Positions 1 through 6,169 of a stretch of 8,917 nt of DNA are shown in pieces. A program made the translations under genes and the position numbers. The notes beneath the pieces are model-generated. The model saw nothing but the letters and a program-made list of their open reading frames with translations, had not been told where the DNA came from and made no database searches. The first letter of the stretch is position 1. Each line of letters starts with the position of its first letter. The stretch lies in the NCBI GenBank assembly GCA_029937135.1, contig JAPYQX010000105.1:1-8917 (forward strand), given 5' to 3'. This DNA comes from Nitrospinota bacterium. GTDB taxonomy: Bacteria > UBA8248.

Positions 1-11
1 AGTCCGGCGTC

Positions 12-1007
12 CTAGAGCCCGATTAGCTTGGCGGTGTTTCTGCTCAGAATCTTTTCCGTTTCCTCGGCCGTCAGCCCCGCGCCTTCGATATAATCCACCA
101 CGCGCTCCTGCATCATGTCGTAGGGATAGTCGGTCCCGCAGACGACGCGGTCGGGGCCGACTTCCTGGACCATCCACTTGAGCGCCGATTGGTTGAAGGT
201 GATTACGTCGAAGTAGAGGTTCTTGAAATAGTGGCGCGGGGGATGCGGGGTGTGCACCTTCGTTTCGGGACGCACGTTCCAGGCGTGCTCAACGCGCCCG
301 ATAGCCCAGGGCAGGTTCCCGCCCGCATGGGCGAGGATGACTTTTAGGGCCGGGTAGCGTTCGAAATGGCCTGAAAGAATGAGGCGCGTCGCCGCGACCG
401 TCGTCGATAGCGGATTCCCGATATGGTTCGCCATGTAATAGGGGAACAGGGGCTTGAAATCCGCGAAATCCGGGTGAATGAATACGAGGGCTTCGAGCCG
501 CTCGGCTGCTGCCCAGAAGGGCTCGAACTGGGGTTCGTCGAGCGCCTGGGTCCCCACCCGGTCACCCACGACGCAACCCAGCAGGCCCAGTCCCATCGCC
601 CGCTCAAGCTCGGCCGCTGCGGATTCTCCCCCGTTCTGGAGGGGTACGCTGCCGATGCCCCTGAAGTGATCAGGATCGGCTTTGCAGAATGCCGATATCC
701 CGTCGTTCGTCATCCGGGAGATATCGTTTCCCGCCGAACCACCAATCCAGTAGTAAAAATGAGGGGGCGAGGGCGAGACGAGCGCCATGTCGAGGCGGTC
801 ATCCGTCATATCCTTGCGCTTTCTGTCGGCATCGGCGAGCTGTTCGCGCCAGTTTTCCTTGAATAGTTTCTGGTTATGCTGGGAGGATAGCGGAGGAAAG
901 AACCCCTCGAAGCTGTCAGCGTGTTGGGGCCGCCGCTCGCGTTCTTTCGAGGCGATGGTCTCCGTTTCGGGGATGAAGATATGATGATGTAAATCGATAT
1001 TCGGCAC
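12..1007 (-). CDS. ACMSD-type amidohydrolase (amidohydrolase_2 family)
   Basis: The 331-residue protein is a metal-dependent TIM-barrel hydrolase or decarboxylase of the amidohydrolase_2/ACMSD group. Visible active-site elements are the N-terminal D5-x-H7-x-H9 motif, H178 in an FIHPDF strand, H227 in LAHAGG, and D293 in GTDYPY. As I recall, characterised bacterial ACMSD uses two N-terminal His, His near 177, His near 228 and Asp near 294, so order and spacing match closely. Relatives decarboxylate aminocarboxymuconate semialdehyde, resorcylate or vanillate-type acids, or hydrolyse lactones; the substrate here cannot be assigned, and no catabolic partner genes are visible. It is probably cytosolic, with no signal peptide. 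The start is GTG at 1007, with AAGGAGAG (minus strand, 1020-1013) 5 bases upstream. It is transcribed away from the mazG-like gene and ends 11 bases from the window edge. Family call is firm; function is open. Confidence 0.88.
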   Translation of the reverse strand: MPNIDLHHHIFIPETETIASKERERRPQHADSFEGFFPPLSSQHNQKLFKENWREQLADADRKRKDMTDDRLDMALVSPSPPHFYYWIGGSAGNDISRMTNDGISAFCKADPDHFRGIGSVPLQNGGESAAAELERAMGLGLLGCVVGDRVGTQALDEPQFEPFWAAAERLEALVFIHPDFADFKPLFPYYMANHIGNPLSTTVAATRLILSGHFERYPALKVILAHAGGNLPWAIGRVEHAWNVRPETKVHTPHPPRHYFKNLYFDVITFNQSALKWMVQEVGPDRVVCGTDYPYDMMQERVVDYIEGAGLTAEETEKILSRNTAKLIGL

Positions 1008-1112
1008 TTTGTCTCTCCTTACTTATGGGACGTATTGACCGCCCATTCCCGGAACAAGGGCATGGATTGGCGATTTTTCAAAGGTGGCCAGATTAGGCCC
1101 AGACGCATCGGA

Positions 1113-1126
1113 GCGTCAATTGACGC
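1113..1126. promoter_or_regulatory. Perfect 14-bp palindrome between divergent genes, candidate operator
   Basis: GCGTCAATTGACGC reads identically on both strands and lies about midway between the divergent starts at 1007 and 1207. A further GACGC half-site at 1102-1106 is inverted relative to GCGTC at 1113-1117. The palindrome contains a TTGACG hexamer on each strand that could serve as a -35. The matching -10 candidates are weak: GAAACT at 1143-1148 on plus (17-bp spacer) and TAATCT at 1095-1090 on minus (18-bp spacer). A regulator binding here could control both genes. Seen: symmetry and position. Inferred: operator role. Confidence 0.35.
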
Positions 1127-1156
1127 GGAGGGGGGGCGGTGGGAAACTGCCGGATT

Positions 1157-1175
1157 CCCGCCTCCTAGGGGCGGG
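1157..1175 (+). other. GC-rich hairpin in the leader of the mazG-like gene
   Basis: CCCGCC at 1157-1162 can pair with GGCGGG at 1170-1175, enclosing a 7-base loop with a possible further pair. No T-tract follows, so it is not an intrinsic terminator. It ends 31 bases before the GTG start at 1207 and upstream of the ribosome binding site. It may be a 5' leader structure or have no function. Confidence 0.3.
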
Positions 1176-1206
1176 CCGTATTTCGAGATGAGGGGGGTAT
1201 CCAGGC

Positions 1207-1542
1207 GTGACGGAGGATGGTTCATCCCTTCTGCCTCGCTCCTACGGGGGGCTCCAGGCGCTCCAGGCCGAGTTCATGGCCTATCAGCGGGCGGTATTTC
1301 CGGACCGGGAGCCCCGGTTTTTTGCACTTGAGCTTTGTGGGGAGGCGGGCGAACTCGCCAACCTCGAGAAAAAAGAATGGAAAGGAACCATCTCCGAGGA
1401 CGCGGATTACGCCGATGAGGCGGCCGACGTCTTGATCGCGATTCTCAATTATGCGAATGAACGAGGCATTGATCTTGCCGAAGCCGTCTCGGAGAAGATG
1501 GCGGAGATCGACCGCCGCCGAATGAAAAACCCCGGGCGCTGA
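1207..1542 (+). CDS. MazG-like nucleotide pyrophosphohydrolase
   Basis: This 111-residue protein carries the signature of the all-alpha NTP pyrophosphatase (MazG-like) superfamily. E46-A-G-E49 gives the first ExxE pair and, 21 residues later, E71-A-A-D74 (in DEAADVLIAI) gives the ExxD pair. These acidic residues bind Mg2+ ions that position a nucleoside triphosphate for cleavage to NMP and pyrophosphate. The length fits a single-domain family member rather than full two-domain MazG (about 260 residues). The chosen start is GTG 1207 with AGGGGGG at 1191-1197. ATG 1276 (residue 24) is an alternative that keeps the whole catalytic domain, and conservation appears to begin near there. It sits 35 bp upstream of folE2 on the same strand, suggesting co-transcription. 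The substrate is unknown: house-cleaning of non-canonical NTPs is the default, and dihydroneopterin triphosphate is a speculative alternative. Confidence 0.85.
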   Translation: MTEDGSSLLPRSYGGLQALQAEFMAYQRAVFPDREPRFFALELCGEAGELANLEKKEWKGTISEDADYADEAADVLIAILNYANERGIDLAEAVSEKMAEIDRRRMKNPGR

Positions 1543-1577
1543 CCGCGCCGCGGTTCTAGTAAGGAGAACCACCCGAA

Positions 1578-2369
1578 ATGGCCGAGATTTCAGAAGAGCT
1601 GGCCGATGTTCAGGCGGGCTCGGACGAGCGCAATATCCGAATCGATAAGGTGGGGGTGAAAGACATCCGCTACCCGATCACGGTGAAGGACCGCTCGAAC
1701 GAGGCGCAGCAGACGATCGGCACGGTGAATATGTATGTGGATCTGCCCCACCATTTCAAGGGCACCCACATGAGCCGGTTTCTCGAGGTGCTCAACGAGC
1801 ACACCGGGCGAATCAGCGTGGATAGGGTTCCCGAAATATTGCGCCGGATGCGTGAGCGGCTCGAGGCGGAAACCGCGCATTTCGCGGTGACGTTTTCCTA
1901 TTTCATGGAAAAAAAGGCGCCCATCACCGGTTCGCCGGGGATGATGGCTTACGAGTGCGGATTCGAGGCATCCTCCGGCAAGGTGGACGATTTTGTGCTC
2001 AGCGTCGGTATTCCGATTGCGACGCTTTGCCCCTGCTCTAAGGAAATATCGGATCGCGGGGCGCACAACCAGCGAGGAGCCGTAGATGTGAAGGTGCGCT
2101 TCACGGGAGAGATGTGGATCGAGGAGTTGGTTGAGATGGTCGAGGAATCGGCGAGTTGCGATCTCTACCCTGTGCTCAAGCGCGCGGACGAGAAGTTTGT
2201 GACCGAAAAGGCGTTTGATAATCCCCGGTTCGTAGAAGACATTGTGCGAGAGGTTGCGCTCAAGCTTCGCAAGGACGAGCGCGTCAGTTGGTTTCAGGTG
2301 AGTGTTGAGAATTTCGAGTCGATTCACTCCCACAACGCGTATGCATTCATCGAAGATACCCGCGAATAA
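1578..2369 (+). CDS. folE2: GTP cyclohydrolase FolE2 (type IB)
   Basis: The 263-residue product is a type IB GTP cyclohydrolase I, converting GTP to 7,8-dihydroneopterin triphosphate and formate, the first step of folate synthesis and of the queuosine/preQ0 branch. Family blocks are present in order: GTHMSRF (62-68), CPCSKEIS (151-158, with metal-site candidates C151 and C153), GAHNQR (161-166), a CDLYPVLKRADEKFVTE block (194-210), DNPRFVED (214-221) and SIHSHNA near the end (248-254). Length is normal for the family. ATG 1578 is preceded by AAGGAGA at 1561-1567. Type IB enzymes are unrelated in detail to canonical FolE and in several bacteria are used under zinc limitation or as the only cyclohydrolase. 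No Zur-like site is apparent upstream, and the gene appears to be read with the mazG-like gene. I see no strong intrinsic terminator after its TAA. Confidence 0.96.
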   Translation: MAEISEELADVQAGSDERNIRIDKVGVKDIRYPITVKDRSNEAQQTIGTVNMYVDLPHHFKGTHMSRFLEVLNEHTGRISVDRVPEILRRMRERLEAETAHFAVTFSYFMEKKAPITGSPGMMAYECGFEASSGKVDDFVLSVGIPIATLCPCSKEISDRGAHNQRGAVDVKVRFTGEMWIEELVEMVEESASCDLYPVLKRADEKFVTEKAFDNPRFVEDIVREVALKLRKDERVSWFQVSVENFESIHSHNAYAFIEDTRE

Positions 2370-2504
2370 ATAGAGGTATTTTATAACAAGATCGGGGGCC
2401 TGGCTTCACCGCGGGTTTCTGTTTGCCGCCAGTTGGACGGCATTCAGAGGATGGCGCCCCATCTTATTGATTATTAACGGCTAATATGCGCTTCCGGTCT
2501 GCAT

Positions 2505-2533
2505 TTGACCCCCATTCATAGAGTAAATAAAGT
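2505..2533 (+). promoter_or_regulatory. Candidate sigma70-type promoter for tRNA-Leu (and possibly tig)
   Basis: TTGACC at 2505-2510 (5 of 6 matches to consensus) is followed by a 17-bp spacer and TAAAGT at 2528-2533 (4 of 6). Transcription would start near 2540, about 43 bases before the mature tRNA. The surrounding DNA is AT-rich compared with neighbouring genes. It is the best promoter-like sequence in the folE2-tig interval, so it may also serve the downstream protease genes. No start site is proven. Confidence 0.5.
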
Positions 2534-2539
2534 ACACTC

Positions 2540-2554
2540 GCTTGGTGGCCAAGC
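2540..2554 (+). other. Hairpin in the tRNA-Leu leader
   Basis: GCTTGG at 2540-2545 is perfectly complementary to CCAAGC at 2549-2554 across a 3-base TGG loop. It would form at the very 5' end of a transcript starting from the promoter at 2505-2533. No T-tract follows, so it is not a terminator. It could help processing of the tRNA precursor or be incidental. Confidence 0.35.
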
Positions 2555-2582
2555 ACCGGGCTTCGCCGCAAAGGGGTTTTGA

Positions 2583-2667
2583 GCGAGGGTGGCGGAACTG
2601 GCAGACGCGCTGGATTTAGGTTCCAGTGCCCTAGGGCATGGGGGTTCGAGTCCCCCCCTTCGCACCA
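2583..2667 (+). tRNA. tRNA-Leu (anticodon UAG), CCA encoded
   Basis: A complete class II tRNA. The acceptor arm pairs 2583-2589 with 2657-2663 (one G-U pair), followed by discriminator A2664 and an encoded CCA at 2665-2667. The anticodon stem is CTGGA/TCCAG (2610-2614, 2622-2626), with a 7-base loop carrying TAG at 2617-2619, which reads CUA and related leucine codons. A long variable arm (2627-2638, TGCC/GGCA stem) is typical of leucine tRNAs. The T arm is GGGGG-TTCGAGT-CCCCC at 2640-2656. It lies 89 bp upstream of tig, an arrangement seen beside this protease cluster in other bacteria. Confidence 0.97.
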
Positions 2668-2707
2668 CCGGCGGTAGGGTTCATAATCCTTCGTCCGGTT
2701 TAATCTG

Positions 2708-2732
2708 AGGGGCGCCGGCTGAAGGCGCCCCT
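2708..2732 (+). terminator. Strong GC hairpin between tRNA-Leu and tig, weak terminator or leader structure
   Basis: A 9-bp perfect stem joins AGGGGCGCC (2708-2716) and GGCGCCCCT (2724-2732) around a 7-base loop. The following bases, TAAATAAGG, are AT-rich but lack a run of T, so termination would be poor. It could partly terminate the tRNA transcript, act as a 3' processing or stability structure for the tRNA precursor, or lie in the 5' leader of tig just before its AAGGA ribosome binding site (2738-2742). Stem seen; role inferred. Confidence 0.45.
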
Positions 2733-2756
2733 TAAATAAGGATCTTCGTAAAGACG

Positions 2757-4100
2757 ATGACATCCACGATCACCGATATCGACGAATGCACCAAGCGCCT
2801 GGAGGTGGCTATTCCCCGGGCCGAGGTGACCAAAGAAGTGAACCGTACCTATTCGCGCCTGGCGGGTCAGGTGAAGATCAAGGGTTTCCGGCAAGGAAAA
2901 GTTCCCCGCCGGATTTTAGAGCAATACTACGGAGAGGAAGTCCAGGCCGAGGTCGTTACCCGGGTTATTTCCACTTCGTACAGGGACTTGCTCGAAAAAA
3001 AGGGGATGCGGGCTGTCGGAGAGGCGAATGTCACCGATATCGTCAACGACGATGATTCGGCCGACCTTACCTACAAGGCCACTGTCGAGGTAATCCCTCC
3101 CTTCGAAATGGGCGAATACAAGGGAATCGAGATCGAGGTAGCCAGCCACCCCGTGACCGGGGAGATGATCGAGGATCAAATTAAGCGCTTCCTCATGCAG
3201 GCGGCAAGTTATGAGGATGTGGAGCGGGCCTCCGAGGCGGAAGACTACATTACTTTTGATATCGCGGGTTTTGAGGGCGATGCCCCGGTTCCCGATACCG
3301 ACCGGAAAAACGAGGCCCTCCTGCTGGGCGGGGGGCGAAACGAGAAAGAGCTCGAAGAGGCGCTGATTGGGATGAAACCGGGCGAGGAGAAGGATTTTGA
3401 AGTCGATATCCCCAAAGAGGGGCCACCGAACATGGCGGGCAAGACCCTGCGCTTCCATCTCAAGGTCCAGAGCATAAAGGAGCCCCATCCTCCTGCGCTG
3501 GACGATGAGTTTGTCCGCGCTCTCGGCGGCGGTCTTTCCTCGGTCGATGAATTCCGCGCACAGATCAAAAAAGAGATTGAGACGCAAGAAGAATCCACCG
3601 TTCACCAGCAGGGCGTCAGCCTGCTTTTGTCCAAGCTCACCGAGATGTATTCTTTCGAGGTTCCGACTTCGCTAGTCAACTCCGAGGCCGCTGAGCGGAT
3701 AGCCGAGTACGAGCGTCAGGCGGGCCAGGAAAATCCGAACCTCGAGATTACCACCGGCCAGAGGGAGCAGATGCGCGAAAGCATTCTTCCCCAGGCGGCC
3801 GAGCGGGTCAGACAAATGATTTTGATTGACCGGATTCGGGAGTCGGAGGGTTTGGAAGCCGGGCCCGGGGAAGTTGATGCTCATCTGGTCGGTCTGGCCG
3901 TCCGCTACCAGATGGAGCCGGACCAGCTTCGGGAGCGGATGGAGGCGACCGGCGGAATGGAGTCGTTCGTCAGAAATATCAACTACAATAAAACAGTCGA
4001 TTGGCTGTATGATCAAGCTAAAGTTGATGTAAAAATCGAAGAAGACGGTGTGGCGGAAGAAGCTCAGGCCGCGCCGGAGGAATCCGAAGAATCCAAGTAG
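2757..4100 (+). CDS. tig: Trigger factor, ribosome-associated chaperone
   Basis: The 447-residue protein is trigger factor, which docks at the ribosomal exit tunnel and shields nascent chains; the family also has peptidyl-prolyl isomerase activity. The N-terminal domain carries the ribosome-binding signature GFRQGKVP at residues 43-50. An FKBP-like domain spans roughly 161-245, with the [19 protein letters not shown] and [15 protein letters not shown] stretches typical of it. The helical C-terminal chaperone domain follows, ending in an acidic Glu-rich tail (about 426-447). Length is close to the usual 430-450. The start at ATG 2757 gives the expected N-terminal beta strand; AAGGA at 2738-2742 is 14 bases upstream, which is rather far. 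It is first of the tig-clpP-clpX-lon cluster, only 14 bp before clpP, so the two are almost certainly co-transcribed. Confidence 0.97.
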   Translation: MTSTITDIDECTKRLEVAIPRAEVTKEVNRTYSRLAGQVKIKGFRQGKVPRRILEQYYGEEVQAEVVTRVISTSYRDLLEKKGMRAVGEANVTDIVNDDDSADLTYKATVEVIPPFEMGEYKGIEIEVASHPVTGEMIEDQIKRFLMQAASYEDVERASEAEDYITFDIAGFEGDAPVPDTDRKNEALLLGGGRNEKELEEALIGMKPGEEKDFEVDIPKEGPPNMAGKTLRFHLKVQSIKEPHPPALDDEFVRALGGGLSSVDEFRAQIKKEIETQEESTVHQQGVSLLLSKLTEMYSFEVPTSLVNSEAAERIAEYERQAGQENPNLEITTGQREQMRESILPQAAERVRQMILIDRIRESEGLEAGPGEVDAHLVGLAVRYQMEPDQLRERMEATGGMESFVRNINYNKTVDWLYDQAKVDVKIEEDGVAEEAQAAPEESEESK

Positions 4101-4114
4101 GAAAGGGGCAGGTT

Positions 4115-4753
4115 GTGGGACTCATCCCGATGGTTGTAGAGCAAACAAGTCGTGGGGAGCGTGCGTACGATATATATAGCCGTCTCCTCAAGGATCGAAT
4201 CATATTTCTGGGCACTGCGATAGACGATCATATCGCCAATGTCGTAACCGCTCAGCTTCTTTTCCTGGAGGCGGACGAGCCCGAGCAGGACATCTCAATG
4301 TACATCAACAGTCCGGGCGGCTCGGTTACGGCCGGTCTCGGCGTTTACGACACGATGCGGTATATCAAGCCGGACGTATCGACGATATGCATCGGCCAGG
4401 CGGCCAGCATGGGCGCCTTGCTTTTAACGGCCGGGGCGCACGGAAAGCGATTCGCGCTTCCCAACTCGCGAATTCTCATCCATCAACCGCTTGCTGGCGT
4501 CCAGGGCCAGGCATCGGACATCGATATTCACGCGCGGGAGATTCTCCGGATGCGCGATGAGTTGAATGAAATCCTGGCCCACCATACGGGCCAGAAGGTA
4601 GAGCAGGTTGTTAAGGATACCGACCGGGACAATTTCATGACCGCGGAGGAGGCAAAAGAGTACGGCTTGATCGACGATATGATTGTCTCTAGGGTAGTTA
4701 CGTCTAAAAATGGTTCTGGTGTTGAGAAAAAGGGCAAAGAGGACGATAAGTAA
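4115..4753 (+). CDS. clpP: ATP-dependent Clp protease proteolytic subunit ClpP
   Basis: A 212-residue serine protease subunit that assembles into two stacked heptameric rings and degrades polypeptides threaded in by ClpX. The catalytic triad is visible: S98 in [12 protein letters not shown]123 in [11 protein letters not shown], and D172 in DTDRDNF, each offset by one from mature E. coli ClpP (S97, H122, D171). The oxyanion-region SPGGS motif is at 66-70. Start GTG 4115 follows AAAGGGG (4102-4108) by 6 bases and gives [16 protein letters not shown], matching the mature N terminus of relatives, so there is essentially no propeptide. ATG 4130 would remove the conserved N-terminal loop and is unlikely. 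The C-terminal tail is Lys/Glu/Asp-rich (from about 198). It lies between tig (14-bp gap) and clpX (128-bp gap). Confidence 0.97.
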   Translation: MGLIPMVVEQTSRGERAYDIYSRLLKDRIIFLGTAIDDHIANVVTAQLLFLEADEPEQDISMYINSPGGSVTAGLGVYDTMRYIKPDVSTICIGQAASMGALLLTAGAHGKRFALPNSRILIHQPLAGVQGQASDIDIHAREILRMRDELNEILAHHTGQKVEQVVKDTDRDNFMTAEEAKEYGLIDDMIVSRVVTSKNGSGVEKKGKEDDK

Positions 4754-4834
4754 GGAAGATTGCCACGGACAGGGCTATTTTCGGTCTATGTTCGTCGCCT
4801 TTGCGGGTAAACTTTCATATTGTGCTGCATTGCT

Positions 4835-4860
4835 TTGGTTATTAGATGCTCTTGGTTATT
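4835..4860 (+). repeat. 9-bp direct repeat (TTGGTTATT) in the clpP-clpX gap
   Basis: TTGGTTATT occurs at 4835-4843 and again at 4852-4860, 17 bp apart; each copy is preceded by GCT or GCTC, so similarity extends a little further. The 128-bp gap (4754-4881) is AT-rich relative to the flanking genes, and is the longest gap within the tig-lon cluster. It could hold a secondary clpX promoter or regulator site, but I see no hexamer pair close to consensus. The clpX ribosome binding site (GAGGT, 4869-4873) follows directly. Confidence 0.4.
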
Positions 4861-4881
4861 CGATATCCGAGGTAGAAACGC

Positions 4882-6123
4882 ATGGCCAAACGGGATTCCG
4901 ATAATACCGATTCCTTGAGGTGCTCTTTCTGCGGCAAGAGCCAGGAGGAGGTGAGGAAACTCATCGCCGGACCTCAGGTGTACGTCTGCGACGAGTGTGT
5001 CGAGTTGTGCAACGAAATCATGATGGAGGAGTGGAACGAGGAGCGGAAAAGGGAGGCGAAAAAACTTCTCAAACCCGCCGAAATCAAATCTATCCTCGAT
5101 GAGCACATCATCGGCCAGGAGCGGGCGAAAAAAATTCTATCGGTCGCCGTCTACAACCACTACAAGCGTGTTGACGCCAGGGTGGATCTCCAGGACGTGG
5201 AGCTTCAAAAAAGCAACATTCTGCTGGTCGGGCCAACCGGTTCGGGCAAGACGCTCATGGCCCAGACCCTGGCGAGAGTCCTTGACGTTCCCTTCGCGAT
5301 TGTCGATGCGACAACGCTGACCGAAGCGGGTTACGTGGGCGAGGATGTCGAAAACATCATCCTCAAACTGCTCCAGGTGGCCGATTACGATGTCCCCAAG
5401 GCGGAGCGGGGAATTATTTATATCGACGAAATCGACAAGATCAGCCGAAAGAGCGAAAACCCCTCGATTACGCGCGATGTTTCGGGAGAGGGCGTACAAC
5501 AAGCGCTGCTCAAAATCATCGAGGGGACCATTGCCAACGTACCTCCCCAGGGTGGGCGCAAACATCCCCATCAGGAATTCCTCCGCGTGGATACGGTAAA
5601 TATCCTTTTCATCTGCGGCGGAGCTTTCGTCGGATTAGACTCGATAATCAGGAACCGGGTCGGCCGGCGCGGCCTTGGTTTCGGGGCCGAGTTGAAATCC
5701 CAGGACGACGAAACGATGAGTGAGGTGCTCTCGCAGGTGTCGCCGGAGGATCTGTTGAAATATGGTCTGATTCCCGAATTCGTTGGCCGCCTTCCCGTCC
5801 TCTCGACGTTAAACGAACTGGATGAAGAGGCGCTTGTGAAGATTCTCACCGAGCCTCGAAACGCGCTGGTCAAGCAATTTTGCAAACTGCTTGAATTCGA
5901 GGGCGCCGTGCTCCGGTTCACGGACTCCGCTCTTAAGGAGATCGCCCGGTTGGCGCTTGAGCATAAGACCGGCGCCCGGGGTCTTCGCTCGATTATCGAG
6001 GATATTATGCTTGAGACGATGTTCGACCTGCCTTCGAGGGGAGATGTCAAGGAAATCGTAATTGACGAGAACGTCGTGCACCGGAAAGAAAAACCTTTGT
6101 TGGTCTACGAAAAAGCGAGTTAA
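4882..6123 (+). CDS. clpX: ATP-dependent unfoldase ClpX
   Basis: This 413-residue AAA+ unfoldase recognises tagged substrates, unfolds them with ATP and feeds them to ClpP. In order: an N-terminal C4 zinc-binding domain (C14, C17, C36, C39) that dimerises and binds adaptors; Walker A GPTGSGKT (117-124); the pore-1 loop GYVGED (150-155); Walker [11 protein letters not shown] (178-187); the RKH pore loop (226-228); the ClpP-docking loop, here LGF (265-267) rather than the E. coli IGF; and a sensor-2 GARGLR motif in the C-terminal domain. Length is normal (about 410-425). ATG 4882 is preceded by GAGG at 4869-4872, 9 bases upstream. It follows clpP and precedes lon by 46 bp, so it probably shares their transcript, with possible extra input from the AT-rich gap upstream. 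Confidence 0.98.
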   Translation: MAKRDSDNTDSLRCSFCGKSQEEVRKLIAGPQVYVCDECVELCNEIMMEEWNEERKREAKKLLKPAEIKSILDEHIIGQERAKKILSVAVYNHYKRVDARVDLQDVELQKSNILLVGPTGSGKTLMAQTLARVLDVPFAIVDATTLTEAGYVGEDVENIILKLLQVADYDVPKAERGIIYIDEIDKISRKSENPSITRDVSGEGVQQALLKIIEGTIANVPPQGGRKHPHQEFLRVDTVNILFICGGAFVGLDSIIRNRVGRRGLGFGAELKSQDDETMSEVLSQVSPEDLLKYGLIPEFVGRLPVLSTLNELDEEALVKILTEPRNALVKQFCKLLEFEGAVLRFTDSALKEIARLALEHKTGARGLRSIIEDIMLETMFDLPSRGDVKEIVIDENVVHRKEKPLLVYEKAS

Positions 6124-6169
6124 CAACTGTCGTCTACCCCGTATTTGCCGATCTGTCTATGAGGAATTT

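Noticed and set aside
1035..1331. Small open frame across the divergent gap
   Set aside because: It runs over the palindrome and into the mazG-like gene in another frame, is Gly/Arg/Pro-rich, and has no recognisable motif.
1590..2333. Long minus-strand open frame opposite folE2 (247 codons)
   Set aside because: It is antisense to a fully recognisable folE2; the protein is His/Arg/Leu-rich with no family motif, as expected from a shadow frame in GC-rich DNA.
2370..2504. Intrinsic terminator after folE2
   Set aside because: AT-rich bases follow the stop and some GC-rich pairing is possible, but no compact stem followed by a T-run could be found.
2659..2687. Possible tig promoter TTCGCA, 17-bp spacer, CATAAT
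   Set aside because: The -35 would lie within the tRNA-Leu acceptor end and match only 4 of 6; the -10 match may be chance. Kept only as a remote possibility.
2916..3605. Minus-strand open frame opposite tig (229 codons)
   Set aside because: Entirely antisense to the conserved trigger factor gene with no recognisable domain.
2370..4881. Heat-shock control elements (CIRCE or sigma32-type promoters) near tig, clpP or clpX
   Set aside because: No TTAGCACTC/GAGTGCTAA inverted repeat and no CTTGAA/CCCCAT-like pair was found in the intergenic regions.
6062..6169. Upstream extension of lon to ATG 6062 (36 extra residues)
   Set aside because: It overlaps the clpX 3' end in another frame, is unlike known Lon N termini, and the GTG at 6170 has a well-spaced GAGG and begins just before the conserved domain.
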